From Pectobacterium polaris (GTDB lineage Bacteria; Pseudomonadota; Gammaproteobacteria; Enterobacterales; Enterobacteriaceae), in the NCBI RefSeq assembly GCF_002307355.1, contig NZ_CP017481.1:124001-188000 (forward strand): 64,000 nt of DNA, in the 5' to 3' direction. The translations under genes were made by a program, and so were the position numbers. Below, piece after piece: positions 55,543 through 64,000 of the stretch (its first letter is position 1; each line of letters begins with the position of its first letter). The notes beneath the pieces are model-generated. The model saw nothing but the letters and a program-made list of their open reading frames with translations. It searched no databases and was not told the origin of the DNA.

Positions 55543-55561
55543 ATGAAGTATGAAGGGGAAA

Positions 55562-57148
55562 TTAGAATCGGCCGATGGCGGCAAATTCCTGCGACTGCAC
55601 TTTAAACTGAGACATGCTTTCTGCCAGCAGGCGAGCCTGATCTTCCAGTGAGCGCGTGGCAGCGGCAGACTCTTCTACCAGAGACGCATTTTGCTGTGCG
55701 ACTTCATCCATCTGCGATACCGCCAGATTTACCTGCCCAATGCCATTGCTTTGCTCACGCGTGGCCGTTGAGATCTCACGCATCAGGGATGTCACGCGCG
55801 CCACGGCATCAGAAACATCGTTCATCGTTTCGCCCGCCATTTTCGCCATCACGGTGCCTTCACTGACTCGGCTTTGAGACTCTTCCATCAGCATTTTGAT
55901 CTCTTTGGCCGATTGCGCACTGCGCTGCGCCAGACTGCGGACTTCACCCGCAACCACCGCAAATCCACGCCCCTGCTCACCCGCACGTGCCGCTTCAACC
56001 GCCGCATTCAGCGCCAGAATGTTGGTCTGGAACGCGATGCCGTCGATCACCGCCAGAATATCGCCAATGCGTGCGGAGCTGCTGGAGATCATCTGCATTT
56101 TCTCAATCATGCTCCCCACGGTTTCGCTGCCTTTATTAGCGATGTCGGACACATTTTGCGCCAGCGTATGCGCTTGTTCCGCACTTTCCGCATTCAGCGT
56201 TACCGTCGCGGTCAACTGCTCCATACTGGCTGCGGTTTCTTCCAGCGAGGAAGCTGACTCTTCCGTACGCGCAGCCAGATGGGTATTGCCGGAAGACAGC
56301 TCGCGCGTGCCGACGTCAATCTGCATACCAGCATCACGGACGCGGCCCACGGCGGTTGCCAGCGAATGCTGCATGGCCTTCATCGCCTGAATCAGGCGGC
56401 CAATTTCATTATTACCGCCATCGGCAATGCGCTGGGTCAAATCACCACGGGCAATAAACTCCAGCTGGCCGACCGTCTCTTCAAGCGGAGACAGAATAGA
56501 GCGCTTCAAGGCAATCCAGGCAGCTAACACCAGCAGCAGCACGGATATACAGGCAATACCGATGATCATCAGGCGGTTGAACGCGAAGCTTTCCGCTTCT
56601 GCGAGCATGTTTTCCCCGACTTCCAGACCGAAATCACGGAATTCGTTCGCCACCTTATCCATCTTAACGCTGAGCGGTGGTAAAACGTCCTGCAACAGCA
56701 CGTAATAGGCTGCGACATCGCCACGTTTCAGCGCATCAACCATCGGCTGAACGCCAAGATTCATGTATTGCTCGTAGTTGCTTTTAACCTCTGCGGCCAT
56801 TTTGGCACCGCGCTCCGTTACGGTGCCGTAGGAAAGAAAGCGTGTCATTTCTTTGTGAGAAAGCGCCGTGTAGGCTTCTGCCCGCGCGACCGATGCATTC
56901 GCCAGATCGGTCAGCCCGCTTTCCATCTGACGAGCAGCCAACGCTGCCCCGGTTCTTGCACGCAGTGAAGCGGTATAGCTCCCCGCCAGCGCCGTGACTT
57001 CTTTGCCCTGAATCTTGTCGATTGTCGTAAGCGAAGTGATTCCCTGATTGATTGAGGTGATGCCAATTCCGCACACCAGCAATAACAGCAGTACCATCGT
57101 TCCTAACAAAGCAATCAAGCTCGTCTTGATTGTGATGTTTCTTAACAT
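55562..57148 (-). CDS. Methyl-accepting chemotaxis protein
   Basis: Classical transmembrane chemoreceptor of 528 residues from the ATG at 57148 (MLRNITIKTSLIALLGTMV). Membrane segment about 10-32, a four-helix-bundle periplasmic sensor (about 33-190, Tar/Tsr type), second segment about 190-212, HAMP, methylation helices and the conserved tip (DGIAFQTNILALNAAVEAAR). The C terminus ends AAIGRF and lacks a CheR/CheB-tethering NWETF-like pentapeptide. Ligand unknown. A near-consensus sigma-28 promoter lies upstream, tying it to the flagellar regulon. Confidence 0.95.
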   Translation of the reverse strand: MLRNITIKTSLIALLGTMVLLLLLVCGIGITSINQGITSLTTIDKIQGKEVTALAGSYTASLRARTGAALAARQMESGLTDLANASVARAEAYTALSHKEMTRFLSYGTVTERGAKMAAEVKSNYEQYMNLGVQPMVDALKRGDVAAYYVLLQDVLPPLSVKMDKVANEFRDFGLEVGENMLAEAESFAFNRLMIIGIACISVLLLVLAAWIALKRSILSPLEETVGQLEFIARGDLTQRIADGGNNEIGRLIQAMKAMQHSLATAVGRVRDAGMQIDVGTRELSSGNTHLAARTEESASSLEETAASMEQLTATVTLNAESAEQAHTLAQNVSDIANKGSETVGSMIEKMQMISSSSARIGDILAVIDGIAFQTNILALNAAVEAARAGEQGRGFAVVAGEVRSLAQRSAQSAKEIKMLMEESQSRVSEGTVMAKMAGETMNDVSDAVARVTSLMREISTATREQSNGIGQVNLAVSQMDEVAQQNASLVEESAAATRSLEDQARLLAESMSQFKVQSQEFAAIGRF

Positions 57149-57223
57149 TTTTGTTTCCCTGACATTACAAATGATAAATAAATGCGGAGAAAGGCTCCGC
57201 ATAACGTGATCTAGATCATGTTC

Positions 57224-57250
57224 CTATCGGTAACAAACCTGCTTTCTTTA
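57224..57250 (-). promoter_or_regulatory. Sigma-28 (FliA) promoter of the chemoreceptor gene
   Basis: Read on the minus strand: TAAAGAAA (57250-57243), an 11-base spacer, then ACCGATAG (57231-57224), which fits the flagellar consensus. It is about 75 bp upstream of the start codon. Confidence 0.88.
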
Positions 57251-57396
57251 AAGAAACTTTAGTAACGAAAGTATTTTTACTTAAACGACTCGCGCAAGCG
57301 CATCGCGCCTTGCACACGCTAAAAATCGGGGACATTAAACGCTTTTTGGCTATAATGACGGCCACGCTATTTCAGGTTTAAGAGAAGGAAACCGAC

Positions 57397-57927
57397 ATGA
57401 GTCTGAACAATGTCCCGGCGGGTAAAGATCTGCCGGAAGATATCTATGTAGTGATTGAAATTCCCGCGAACGCCGATCCGATCAAATATGAAATTGATAA
57501 AGATACCGGTGCGCTGTTTGTAGACCGTTTCATGTCTACGGCCATGTTCTACCCATGCAACTACGGCTACATCAACCACACGCTGTCTCTGGATGGCGAC
57601 CCGGTTGACGTTCTGGTTCCAACCCCGTATCCGTTGCAGCCAGGCTCAGTGATCCGCTGCCGTCCTGTTGGCGTGCTGAAAATGTCCGACGAAGCGGGCG
57701 AAGATGCCAAGCTGGTTGCCGTTCCGCACAGCAAGCTGACCAAAGAATACGATCACATTAAAGATGTTAACGACCTGCCTGAACTGCTGCGTGCACAGAT
57801 CGGCCACTTCTTTGAACACTACAAAGATCTGGAAAAAGGCAAGTGGGTGAAAGTTGAAGGTTGGGATAACGCGGCTGCGGCGAAAGCCGAGATCGTTGCT
57901 TCCTTCGAGCGCGCGAAAAACAAATAA
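57397..57927 (+). CDS. ppa: Inorganic pyrophosphatase
   Basis: Soluble family I enzyme hydrolysing pyrophosphate to phosphate, 176 residues as in E. coli. Visible: [36 protein letters not shown] with the metal-binding Asp residues, and KDVNDLP. Start follows AAGGAA. Highly biased codon use, as expected for an abundant enzyme. Terminator follows at 57981-58006. Confidence 0.98.
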   Translation: MSLNNVPAGKDLPEDIYVVIEIPANADPIKYEIDKDTGALFVDRFMSTAMFYPCNYGYINHTLSLDGDPVDVLVPTPYPLQPGSVIRCRPVGVLKMSDEAGEDAKLVAVPHSKLTKEYDHIKDVNDLPELLRAQIGHFFEHYKDLEKGKWVKVEGWDNAAAAKAEIVASFERAKNK

Positions 57928-57980
57928 GCGCCACACGATATGCATTAAAGCCCTTACGGGCTCAAGATATCGCATGATCA

Positions 57981-58006
57981 AAAACACCGCCTTGCGCGGT
58001 GTTTTT
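57981..58006. terminator. Terminator between ppa and ytfP
   Basis: AAAACACCGC and GCGGTGTTTT form the stem, with a T run after it on the plus strand and an A run before it, so it can serve both convergent genes. Confidence 0.88.
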
Positions 58007-58042
58007 ATTTATGGCGACCATGACTTGATTGGCTACTCTGCC

Positions 58043-58393
58043 TCAAGCCTCTTCTTCACTGCGCTTTAGCCAGTCACCGCTGGCAATACGCGTCAGCCCT
58101 ACAACAGGGTGCTTGTACAGATAGATCCAGGCACTGCCCAGAGGCGTACGAATCAGCTCACGTTGGTATTCGTGGCCGTCCCGCTTTAAGGCATCCAGCT
58201 CTGTCAAAATCGACGAACTAATGCGATAGACCTCGCAATGGATTTCTCCATCGCCGGGTACGACTGCCGGATAATGGCCGAGATCGTACAGCTCGAAACC
58301 TGCGAGCTGACAGTCCCCTAACCATTGCGCATTTGTCATCCAATGACTGTTTCCCTGTTTGCGTCGTAAACTGCCGTAAACAATAATTCGCAT
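58043..58393 (-). CDS. ytfP: Gamma-glutamylcyclotransferase-like protein YtfP
   Basis: A 116-residue BtrG/YtfP fold protein. N-terminal signature IVYGSLRRKQGN matches the family's YGSL motif, and the conserved acidic residue lies in LTELDALKRDGHEYQREL. The exact substrate is not known. The start is 2 bp after the tamB stop, so it is translated with tamB, as in E. coli. Confidence 0.92.
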   Translation of the reverse strand: MRIIVYGSLRRKQGNSHWMTNAQWLGDCQLAGFELYDLGHYPAVVPGDGEIHCEVYRISSSILTELDALKRDGHEYQRELIRTPLGSAWIYLYKHPVVGLTRIASGDWLKRSEEEA

Positions 58394-58395
58394 CG

Positions 58396-60903
58396 CTAGA
58401 ACTCAAACTGATAGAGCACATCTAATGCCTGGCTAATGCCAGACACCGCTTCCAAGTATAGTTTTGGCATCAGGCGATAACGTAGCGTTAACGTTGCCAA
58501 AGAATCGAATATGCCAACACCATATTTCACTTGCAGACCCGGAAGGACGTAGCCGCTGACGACAACTTGAGAATTATCGCCAACACCCTGTGTATCCAGA
58601 GCTAAATTACTTACGCCAAAGGCCTCGCCGATTTTACCCACAACTTGACCACTTTGTGCAACCCCTAAACCGACTAACATTGAGGTCATTGCCGAGCTAT
58701 CTGCTCCACCGCTGTCCAAACCCTGTCCACGCAGCAGATAAGAGAGCGCTTCCTGCTGTGACATCGCTGGGTCGGAGAAGATTTCCAGCTTCGGTGTCGC
58801 GGCCATACCCGTGACGCGCACGCCGGCAATGACGTCATTCGCCGTGTTGTCTGGGTTACGAATGGCTTCGATATTCAGGATCGGCTGATCCGGCGGGCCG
58901 GAGAACAGAATCAGCCCTTTGCGGACGATCAGATCCTGCCCGTAGGCTTTAAAGCGGCCAGACGGAATGTCGATCTGGCCGTTCAGCCCTAATCCGCGCT
59001 CGTCCTGAACCATTTTCAGGTCGCCCTGTAGGCGAGCCGCCAGCCCGAACGCATCCAACTGCACATCATTACCGACGCGGATCGTCAGGTTGCTGTTAAT
59101 CGGAATCGCGGCGCTGGCTTTCTTCAGCGGCTGTCGCTGGGCATCCAGCATCACTTCATCCGATGATACCGCCACCGCACTTTCCGGCATATCTTTAACC
59201 ACAATGCGCGCCCACGGAATACTGACCGATCCGTTTAACGCGAACAGCTGCGGCGTAGCCTCGAAGACAATATCCGGCGAGACATCCAGCCGCGCCATCG
59301 GCGGAATCGTGACCCGCAGCTTCTGGCCTTTCGCCGCAATCCGCGCACGCCAGGCATCAGGCTGCGACCAGTCCGCATTCCCGCCAAGGTTCAACTGCCC
59401 GTTATCCGTTTTCAGGAAGCCTTGCAGCGTTGACGACATTCCACTGAAATTCACCGCCAGCCGCCCGTTGGTCAGATCGACCGGCATCCAGTTGCCGTCA
59501 ATATCCAACCGCTCCAGCACCATCTGGCCGAAGAGCTGAGGACGCGCCGCATCCCCCGCCAGACGCAGGTTCGCATTCAGTATCCCCGCCGCTTTCTCGC
59601 CTTTACTCAATGCAGGGTTGAGCAGCGCCAGCGAAATATTGTTGATCGTGACGCTGCCGCCGAGATTACGTCGGCCCTGTGGGTCGGTCACCTGAATATC
59701 ACCGCTGAAGCGTCCGTTCTCGCGAATCGCCATCAGCCAGCCGAGCTGCGCCCGCCCGCGATCGAGCCCGGCATTCAGCGTAAAGGTATCGAAATCAATC
59801 GGCAGCGTGTTGCCCTGTATCTGCTGGCGAACGCTGACGCCGTTACCCACCAGCGACACTTTCGCCTGCGGTAAGCCTTGTCCCGCCTGCCAGCTGATAT
59901 CGGCACCGCCAGTAAACGTCCCAGCCAGCACCGTATCCGCCGTCAGGAACGGTTTCAACATGGCGAGATCGAAGCGGTTCAGTCGGATACTCGCCTGTCC
60001 GCTCGGCCCGGCTTCAATCGCTTTTGGTACGCACAGCTCTGCATTCGGATTCCGCCAGCAGTGCGTGCCGATAGTGATCTTCTGCTGCGCATTCAGGTAA
60101 TCCAGCGCCATATCCTGCGTCAGACGCCATTCACCCACCGGCGTGTCGAAGCGGGTATTGTTCAGTGTGCCGCGCCAGCGCTGTTCCTGACGATCAAAGC
60201 TGCCCGAAAGTGCCAGTTGCCCCGCGACCGGTTCACCCTGCATATTCAGCCGAAGCTGGTGCTGCTTTTCATTGCCGCTGGCATCCAGCGTCAACAGCGC
60301 AATATTCAGGCCGTCCTGCTTGAGCGCTTCAAGACGAACGGCCAGCTTGCCCTGAATCTGCTGCTCGGAACGCACATCGCCTTCTACTCTCACCTGGCTA
60401 ATCGTTATCGCCTGCCAGCGCAGACCGGACGCCGTGATGTCTGCCAGCATCTGCGGTTCACGCAGATTGCCGCGGAGTTTGAGTGTTCCGATGGCTCGCC
60501 CCGCCAGACCGGGCAACATGCCGTCCAACGACGGCGCATTGATGTCCGCATCCAACTGCCACTTGTCGCTCAGGTCACCTTTGACGTTCAGTTGGTTGCG
60601 GCCTAACGCCAGATTCAGCGCTGGAATTGTCCACTGACCCGCCGCGTTACCGCGCAGTTCGCCTCTGGCCGTGAGCTTATTCGCTTTCACGTTGCCGTCC
60701 AGACGCAGTTCCGGCACCTGCAACTGCCAGCTACCGCCATAAACGCTGCCACGCGTCGTAATCTTGCCGTCTACTTTAGCTGGCCATTCAGGCCACTGTT
60801 TCGCGGTGTTAATCCCGTTGAGCAGCAGCTCGCTGCGCCAGCTTATGGCTTTGCTCCAGTCGATAAGCGCCGCCAGATCGGCATGCCCCTGCAACGCCGC
60901 CAA
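58396..60903 (-). pseudogene. tamB: tamB, C-terminal part, downstream of a frameshift
   Basis: C-terminal two thirds (about 835 residues from an in-frame TTG) of TamB, the inner-membrane partner of TamA. It contains long amphipathic beta-repeats of the AsmA/TamB (bridge-like lipid transfer) type and the conserved C-terminal DUF490 domain ending in an aromatic (LYQFEF). The open frame continues upstream to the shift at 60964-60968. With no own ribosome site, it is unlikely to be made separately. Restoring one base would join it to the N-terminal part as a protein of about 1345 residues. Confidence 0.85.
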
Positions 60904-60914
60904 TCGCAGGCGAC

Positions 60915-62432
60915 TCAGCGTAAACTGCTGTTCGTTGCCTTTGCCATCCAGCAGCAGCGTCGCGGGGGAATGTCCGCCCCGCTCAAATCGCCGCGCAGCG
61001 ACAGCGCATAGTCGGTCGCTTTGCCGTTAAAACGCAGCCTGACGTTGTCAGCTTGATACTGCGTTGCCCCAGTCAGCGGCCAGCGCACGCGCTCGGTTTG
61101 CAGCGTCAACGCCAGCGGCAACCCGGCTTCCGCCAGTTTGGTTTGCAAATCCAGCTGAGCACGCTGCGGTCCCGAGAGATTCAGCGCCACATTCAACTGT
61201 TCGCGCAGGCCGCCATCAACCGTCAGTTTAAGCTTCTCGCCTTTGATCGGATCGACGTTCAACACGCCGTTCGCCGTCAGCGAGACGGGCCAGCTATCGC
61301 TGAGCGTCGCTTCACCGCGAACATTCAGTCCGCCCTGCGGCGATTGCACGATCAGCTTGTCCAGACGCAAATGCTGTTGCTGGGTAGAGGCCTGTACGAA
61401 CAGGTTATTAATCAAAATGTCCTGATCGCCCGTCAGCCGCAGCTGTTCGCCGTGAATCTCGACAATGTTCAGATCCAACGGCAGCGTGAACTGGGGTAGA
61501 TCAGGTAATAGCGGTTTGGAGAACAGCTCGCTAAGGCGTTCACCCAGCGGTTTTTCAGGCACGGCTGGCTTGTCAGAAGTGCTATCCGTTTTGGATGTCG
61601 ATGCCGTCGGTATCGGTGTCGTGGTGGTAGCTGCCGCGACCCTATTATTTGCCGCCAGCGCGTTATCGATATGAACGGTTTGCGAGGTGCCTTGCTCCGC
61701 CGCATCGCGTACGTTCGCCGCCGTTTCTTTAATAACCGCGGCCATTTCCGCTGCTGTCACTTTGCCATCTTCCAGCACGTCCACAGGGGTTTTCGGTAAG
61801 GCCACCAGCAGTGCGCTGATTTTGGTCGGCAATAGCGTCAATGCGCGCCCTTCCCACTGCATACCCGTGCGGAATTCGCTCAGTGAAATCGCCGTGTCAT
61901 CCACGGTAACCTGAACGTTGCTGAGCGTTAGCTGACGCAGTGAAATCGGGAACGGTGCAGAGATTTCCGTGACCGGCGTTGAAGGTGGCGGTGGCTCTGC
62001 CGCCACAGGCAAGGCTTTGGTATCCACAACCACATCAATGCGGTTTGCCGAGAGATCGTTAATGCACAGCTGACTTTTACGCAGACACGCGAGCGCGAGC
62101 GACAGATGAAACTCCTCGCTCTTTACCGTCACGCCCGGCATCTCATAGCTGACATTTTTCAGCGTTAAATCACGCCAGCCGCCGCTCACGCTGGCAATAT
62201 CCAACCCCGGCACCACCCGTGCTGCGGTATTCAGCAACAGATGCAGGCCCGGCGTGGTGCCTACCAACAATCCCAGCCCAACCACGAGCAGCAGTAAGAA
62301 GGCAACAAACCCAATGCCGACTCTTTTCCACCAGCGCCCTTTTCGTGCTGGCGTCGTCGTCGCGTTATCCTGTGCGACGTGTTCTTCTGTCACCGGATCC
62401 TGGGCTTTTTTTTCGTTTTTCTCATCCATCAT
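60915..62432 (-). pseudogene. tamB: tamB, N-terminal part, truncated by frameshift
   Basis: First about 490 true residues of TamB: acidic cytoplasmic leader, signal anchor (VGIGFVAFLLLLVVGLGLLVG, about 37-57) and the start of the periplasmic beta-rich region with a low-complexity Thr/Ser insert (about 265-290). The reading ends in unrelated residues ([17 protein letters not shown]) after the shift. The ATG at 62432 overlaps the tamA stop codon (ATGA), so the two are translationally coupled. It may be genuinely broken, or the assembly may lack one base. Confidence 0.85.
60964..60968 (-). other. tamB: Frameshift site in tamB (homopolymer)
   Basis: Five G on the plus strand (five C in the gene) where six would keep the frame. 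With one more base the reading becomes [20 protein letters not shown] and then continues into the C-terminal part without a stop. Confidence 0.85.
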
Positions 62433-64000
62433 AATTCAGGCCCCAGCGCGATATAGAACTGAACATCGTTCTTCTTCTCTGCATCGCCGATCGGCATAGC
62501 AACATCGAGTTTCACTGGGCCAATCGGCGAGGCCCAGCGTACGCCGACGCCCGTGCCGGTCTTGAAGTTACTGCGTTTGATGTCATTCACTGCTTCACCT
62601 GAATCAACAAAAACTGCGCCCCACCATTTTCCCGTGACGTTGTATTGGTATTCGAGCGAGCCGGTCGCCAGCTTGGACGCACCGGTCAGTTTGCCGTCGC
62701 TGTCGCGCGGCGAAATCGATTTGTACTTATAGCCACGGATGCTGCGATCGCCACCGGCAAAGAAACGCAGTGAAGGCGGAACGCGGGAGAAATTATTGGT
62801 TTCAATCCAGCCCAGATTACCGCGCGCGACAAAACGGTGTTTATCCGCCAGCGTACGAATCCAGACGTTTTGCGCCTGAACCACGGCAAAGTCGATATCC
62901 GATCCCCAAATGGTGTCAGAAATATCGATAGAATAGCGCTGCGTATCGCCCCACACCGGCATTAGCCCGCCGCGTTGGCGAGTTCGGTTAATGCTGACGC
63001 CCGGATAGATCAGCATCGTGGTATCCGTCACGCTTGCCTGCGTAAAGTGATCGAGGCTCCAGCGCAGGTTAATCGCCCGTTGCCAGTCGCTGGAGAGATC
63101 CCAGTAGCGCGCCACGTTCAGCGTGGTGCCATCGGATTTGGTATCGTTGAGATCTTCGCGCTTGAAACCGCCTTGCAGCAGGTAATACTGTTCAAGCGGG
63201 TTCTTCAGTAAGGGGATTTTGTAGCTAAAATCGAGCGATTGCTCCGGCGCGGACACGCTCAGGCTGCTTTCCAGACTGTGGCCCCGTGAATTCACCCAAG
63301 GTTTATTCCAGGTCGTTTTAAAGCGTGGGCCAACATCCGTGGCATAGCCGACCCCGGTTTCAATACGGTTACGGGTTCGTGGCGTCACCACGGCTTCCAG
63401 CGGTAGTACCTTGGAGCTTTTTGACCGTTCGAAATCAGGCGAGACCACGACAGAGTTAAACCACCCCGTTGCAGAAAGACGGCGGTTTAACTCACCGAGA
63501 TCTTCACTGGTGTAAGCGTCACCTTCGTGAAACGGCACCAGATTTTGCAGATAGTCATCGCGGATTTGTGCGCCCTGAAAATGTACGGCACCAAAGCGAT
63601 AGCGCTCACCGCTGTCAAAGTCGATATCCCAAAACGCCTCTCTCTCTTCCCGCATCACGCCAAGCTGGCTTTGCTGGAAGCGCGCATCGAAATAGCCTTT
63701 GCGTAATGACAAACCGTTCAGCCCGCTTTTAAAACGATCGAAATCACCGTGGTTCAGCACCGAACCGATTTCAGGGCGATCGTCTTTAACCAGCTGTTGG
63801 TAGTCTTTATCGTCATGCGCACCGCCGCGCAGGGTGATATTCACCCCGGCAATTTTTACCGGTTCACCGGGAGTCACGGTGGCAATCAATACGGGTCGTC
63901 CGCCATTAACGGCAGGCCGGAATTCGAAACCAATCTGTGGATCGTAGTAGCCGAGCGCGCGCAATCCTTGACGGATCGCTTCATCGACGCGTGAGCGGAA
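62429..64000 (-). CDS. tamA: Outer-membrane translocation and assembly module protein (5' partial)
   Basis: Omp85-family beta-barrel protein that, with TamB, helps insert autotransporters and other outer-membrane proteins. The frame is open to the right edge ([12 protein letters not shown] before the visible [10 protein letters not shown]), so the signal peptide and first POTRA domain are outside. POTRA domains 2 and 3 (about to 63400) are followed by the 16-strand barrel with the conserved [16 protein letters not shown] loop and a C terminus ending in GPEL. It overlaps the start of tamB. Confidence 0.96.
   Translation of the reverse strand, partial: FRSRVDEAIRQGLRALGYYDPQIGFEFRPAVNGGRPVLIATVTPGEPVKIAGVNITLRGGAHDDKDYQQLVKDDRPEIGSVLNHGDFDRFKSGLNGLSLRKGYFDARFQQSQLGVMREEREAFWDIDFDSGERYRFGAVHFQGAQIRDDYLQNLVPFHEGDAYTSEDLGELNRRLSATGWFNSVVVSPDFERSKSSKVLPLEAVVTPRTRNRIETGVGYATDVGPRFKTTWNKPWVNSRGHSLESSLSVSAPEQSLDFSYKIPLLKNPLEQYYLLQGGFKREDLNDTKSDGTTLNVARYWDLSSDWQRAINLRWSLDHFTQASVTDTTMLIYPGVSINRTRQRGGLMPVWGDTQRYSIDISDTIWGSDIDFAVVQAQNVWIRTLADKHRFVARGNLGWIETNNFSRVPPSLRFFAGGDRSIRGYKYKSISPRDSDGKLTGASKLATGSLEYQYNVTGKWWGAVFVDSGEAVNDIKRSNFKTGTGVGVRWASPIGPVKLDVAMPIGDAEKKNDVQFYIALGPEL

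Overview
The window looks like chromosome of a soft-rot enterobacterium, most likely Pectobacterium. The core gene orders match Enterobacterales: eno-pyrG-mazG-relA-rlmD-barA, hldE-glnE-ygiF-ygiM-cca-uppP-folB-plsY, and ppa-ytfP-tamB-tamA. The accessory genes are those of a pectin degrader: rhiT/rhiN for rhamnogalacturonides, a cytoplasmic GH28 enzyme and a sugar-binding protein. The species call is inference from gene content. No tRNA, rRNA, CRISPR, prophage or insertion sequence was found.

Left part (1-17900): a plant-polysaccharide and accessory block. It holds an unrecognised cytoplasmic protein cut by the left edge, a periplasmic family 1 sugar-binding protein, a divergent GH28 glycosidase, queD and queE for queuosine, a periplasmic metallo-beta-lactamase-fold hydrolase next to a YgfF-type reductase, rhiN and rhiT, a LysR regulator divergent from an aldehyde dehydrogenase and a DJ-1/PfpI protein, and a siderophore receptor overlapping its periplasmic binding protein.

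Middle (18180-39161): eno-pyrG, mazG, relA (no mazEF between them), rlmD, the sensor kinase barA, then a nearly complete aldarate pathway. gudP, gudX, gudD, garL, garR and garK lie on the minus strand, with garD divergent from gudP. Together they import glucarate/galactarate, dehydrate it, cleave it to pyruvate plus tartronate semialdehyde, and reduce and phosphorylate the C3 product to 2-phosphoglycerate, the substrate of the nearby enolase.

Right part (39162-64000): an ERIC/IRU repeat, an Aer-type receptor, two tandem FlxA-like coiled-coil genes (the first behind a near-consensus sigma-28 promoter), a YpeB-like protein, ligA (without zipA beside it), hldE, glnE, ygiF, ygiM, cca, uppP, a second ERIC/IRU repeat, folB/plsY, a chemoreceptor with its own sigma-28 promoter, ppa, ytfP, and the tamA-tamB translocation module. 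tamB is broken by a one-base shift in a homopolymer. tamA is cut by the right edge.

No clearly new multi-gene system was found. The best leads are the paired FlxA-like genes with flagellar promoter, the orphan pectin-associated protein and atypical GH28 enzyme at the left edge, putative operators in the aldarate cluster, several palindromic intergenic elements, and the tamB frameshift.
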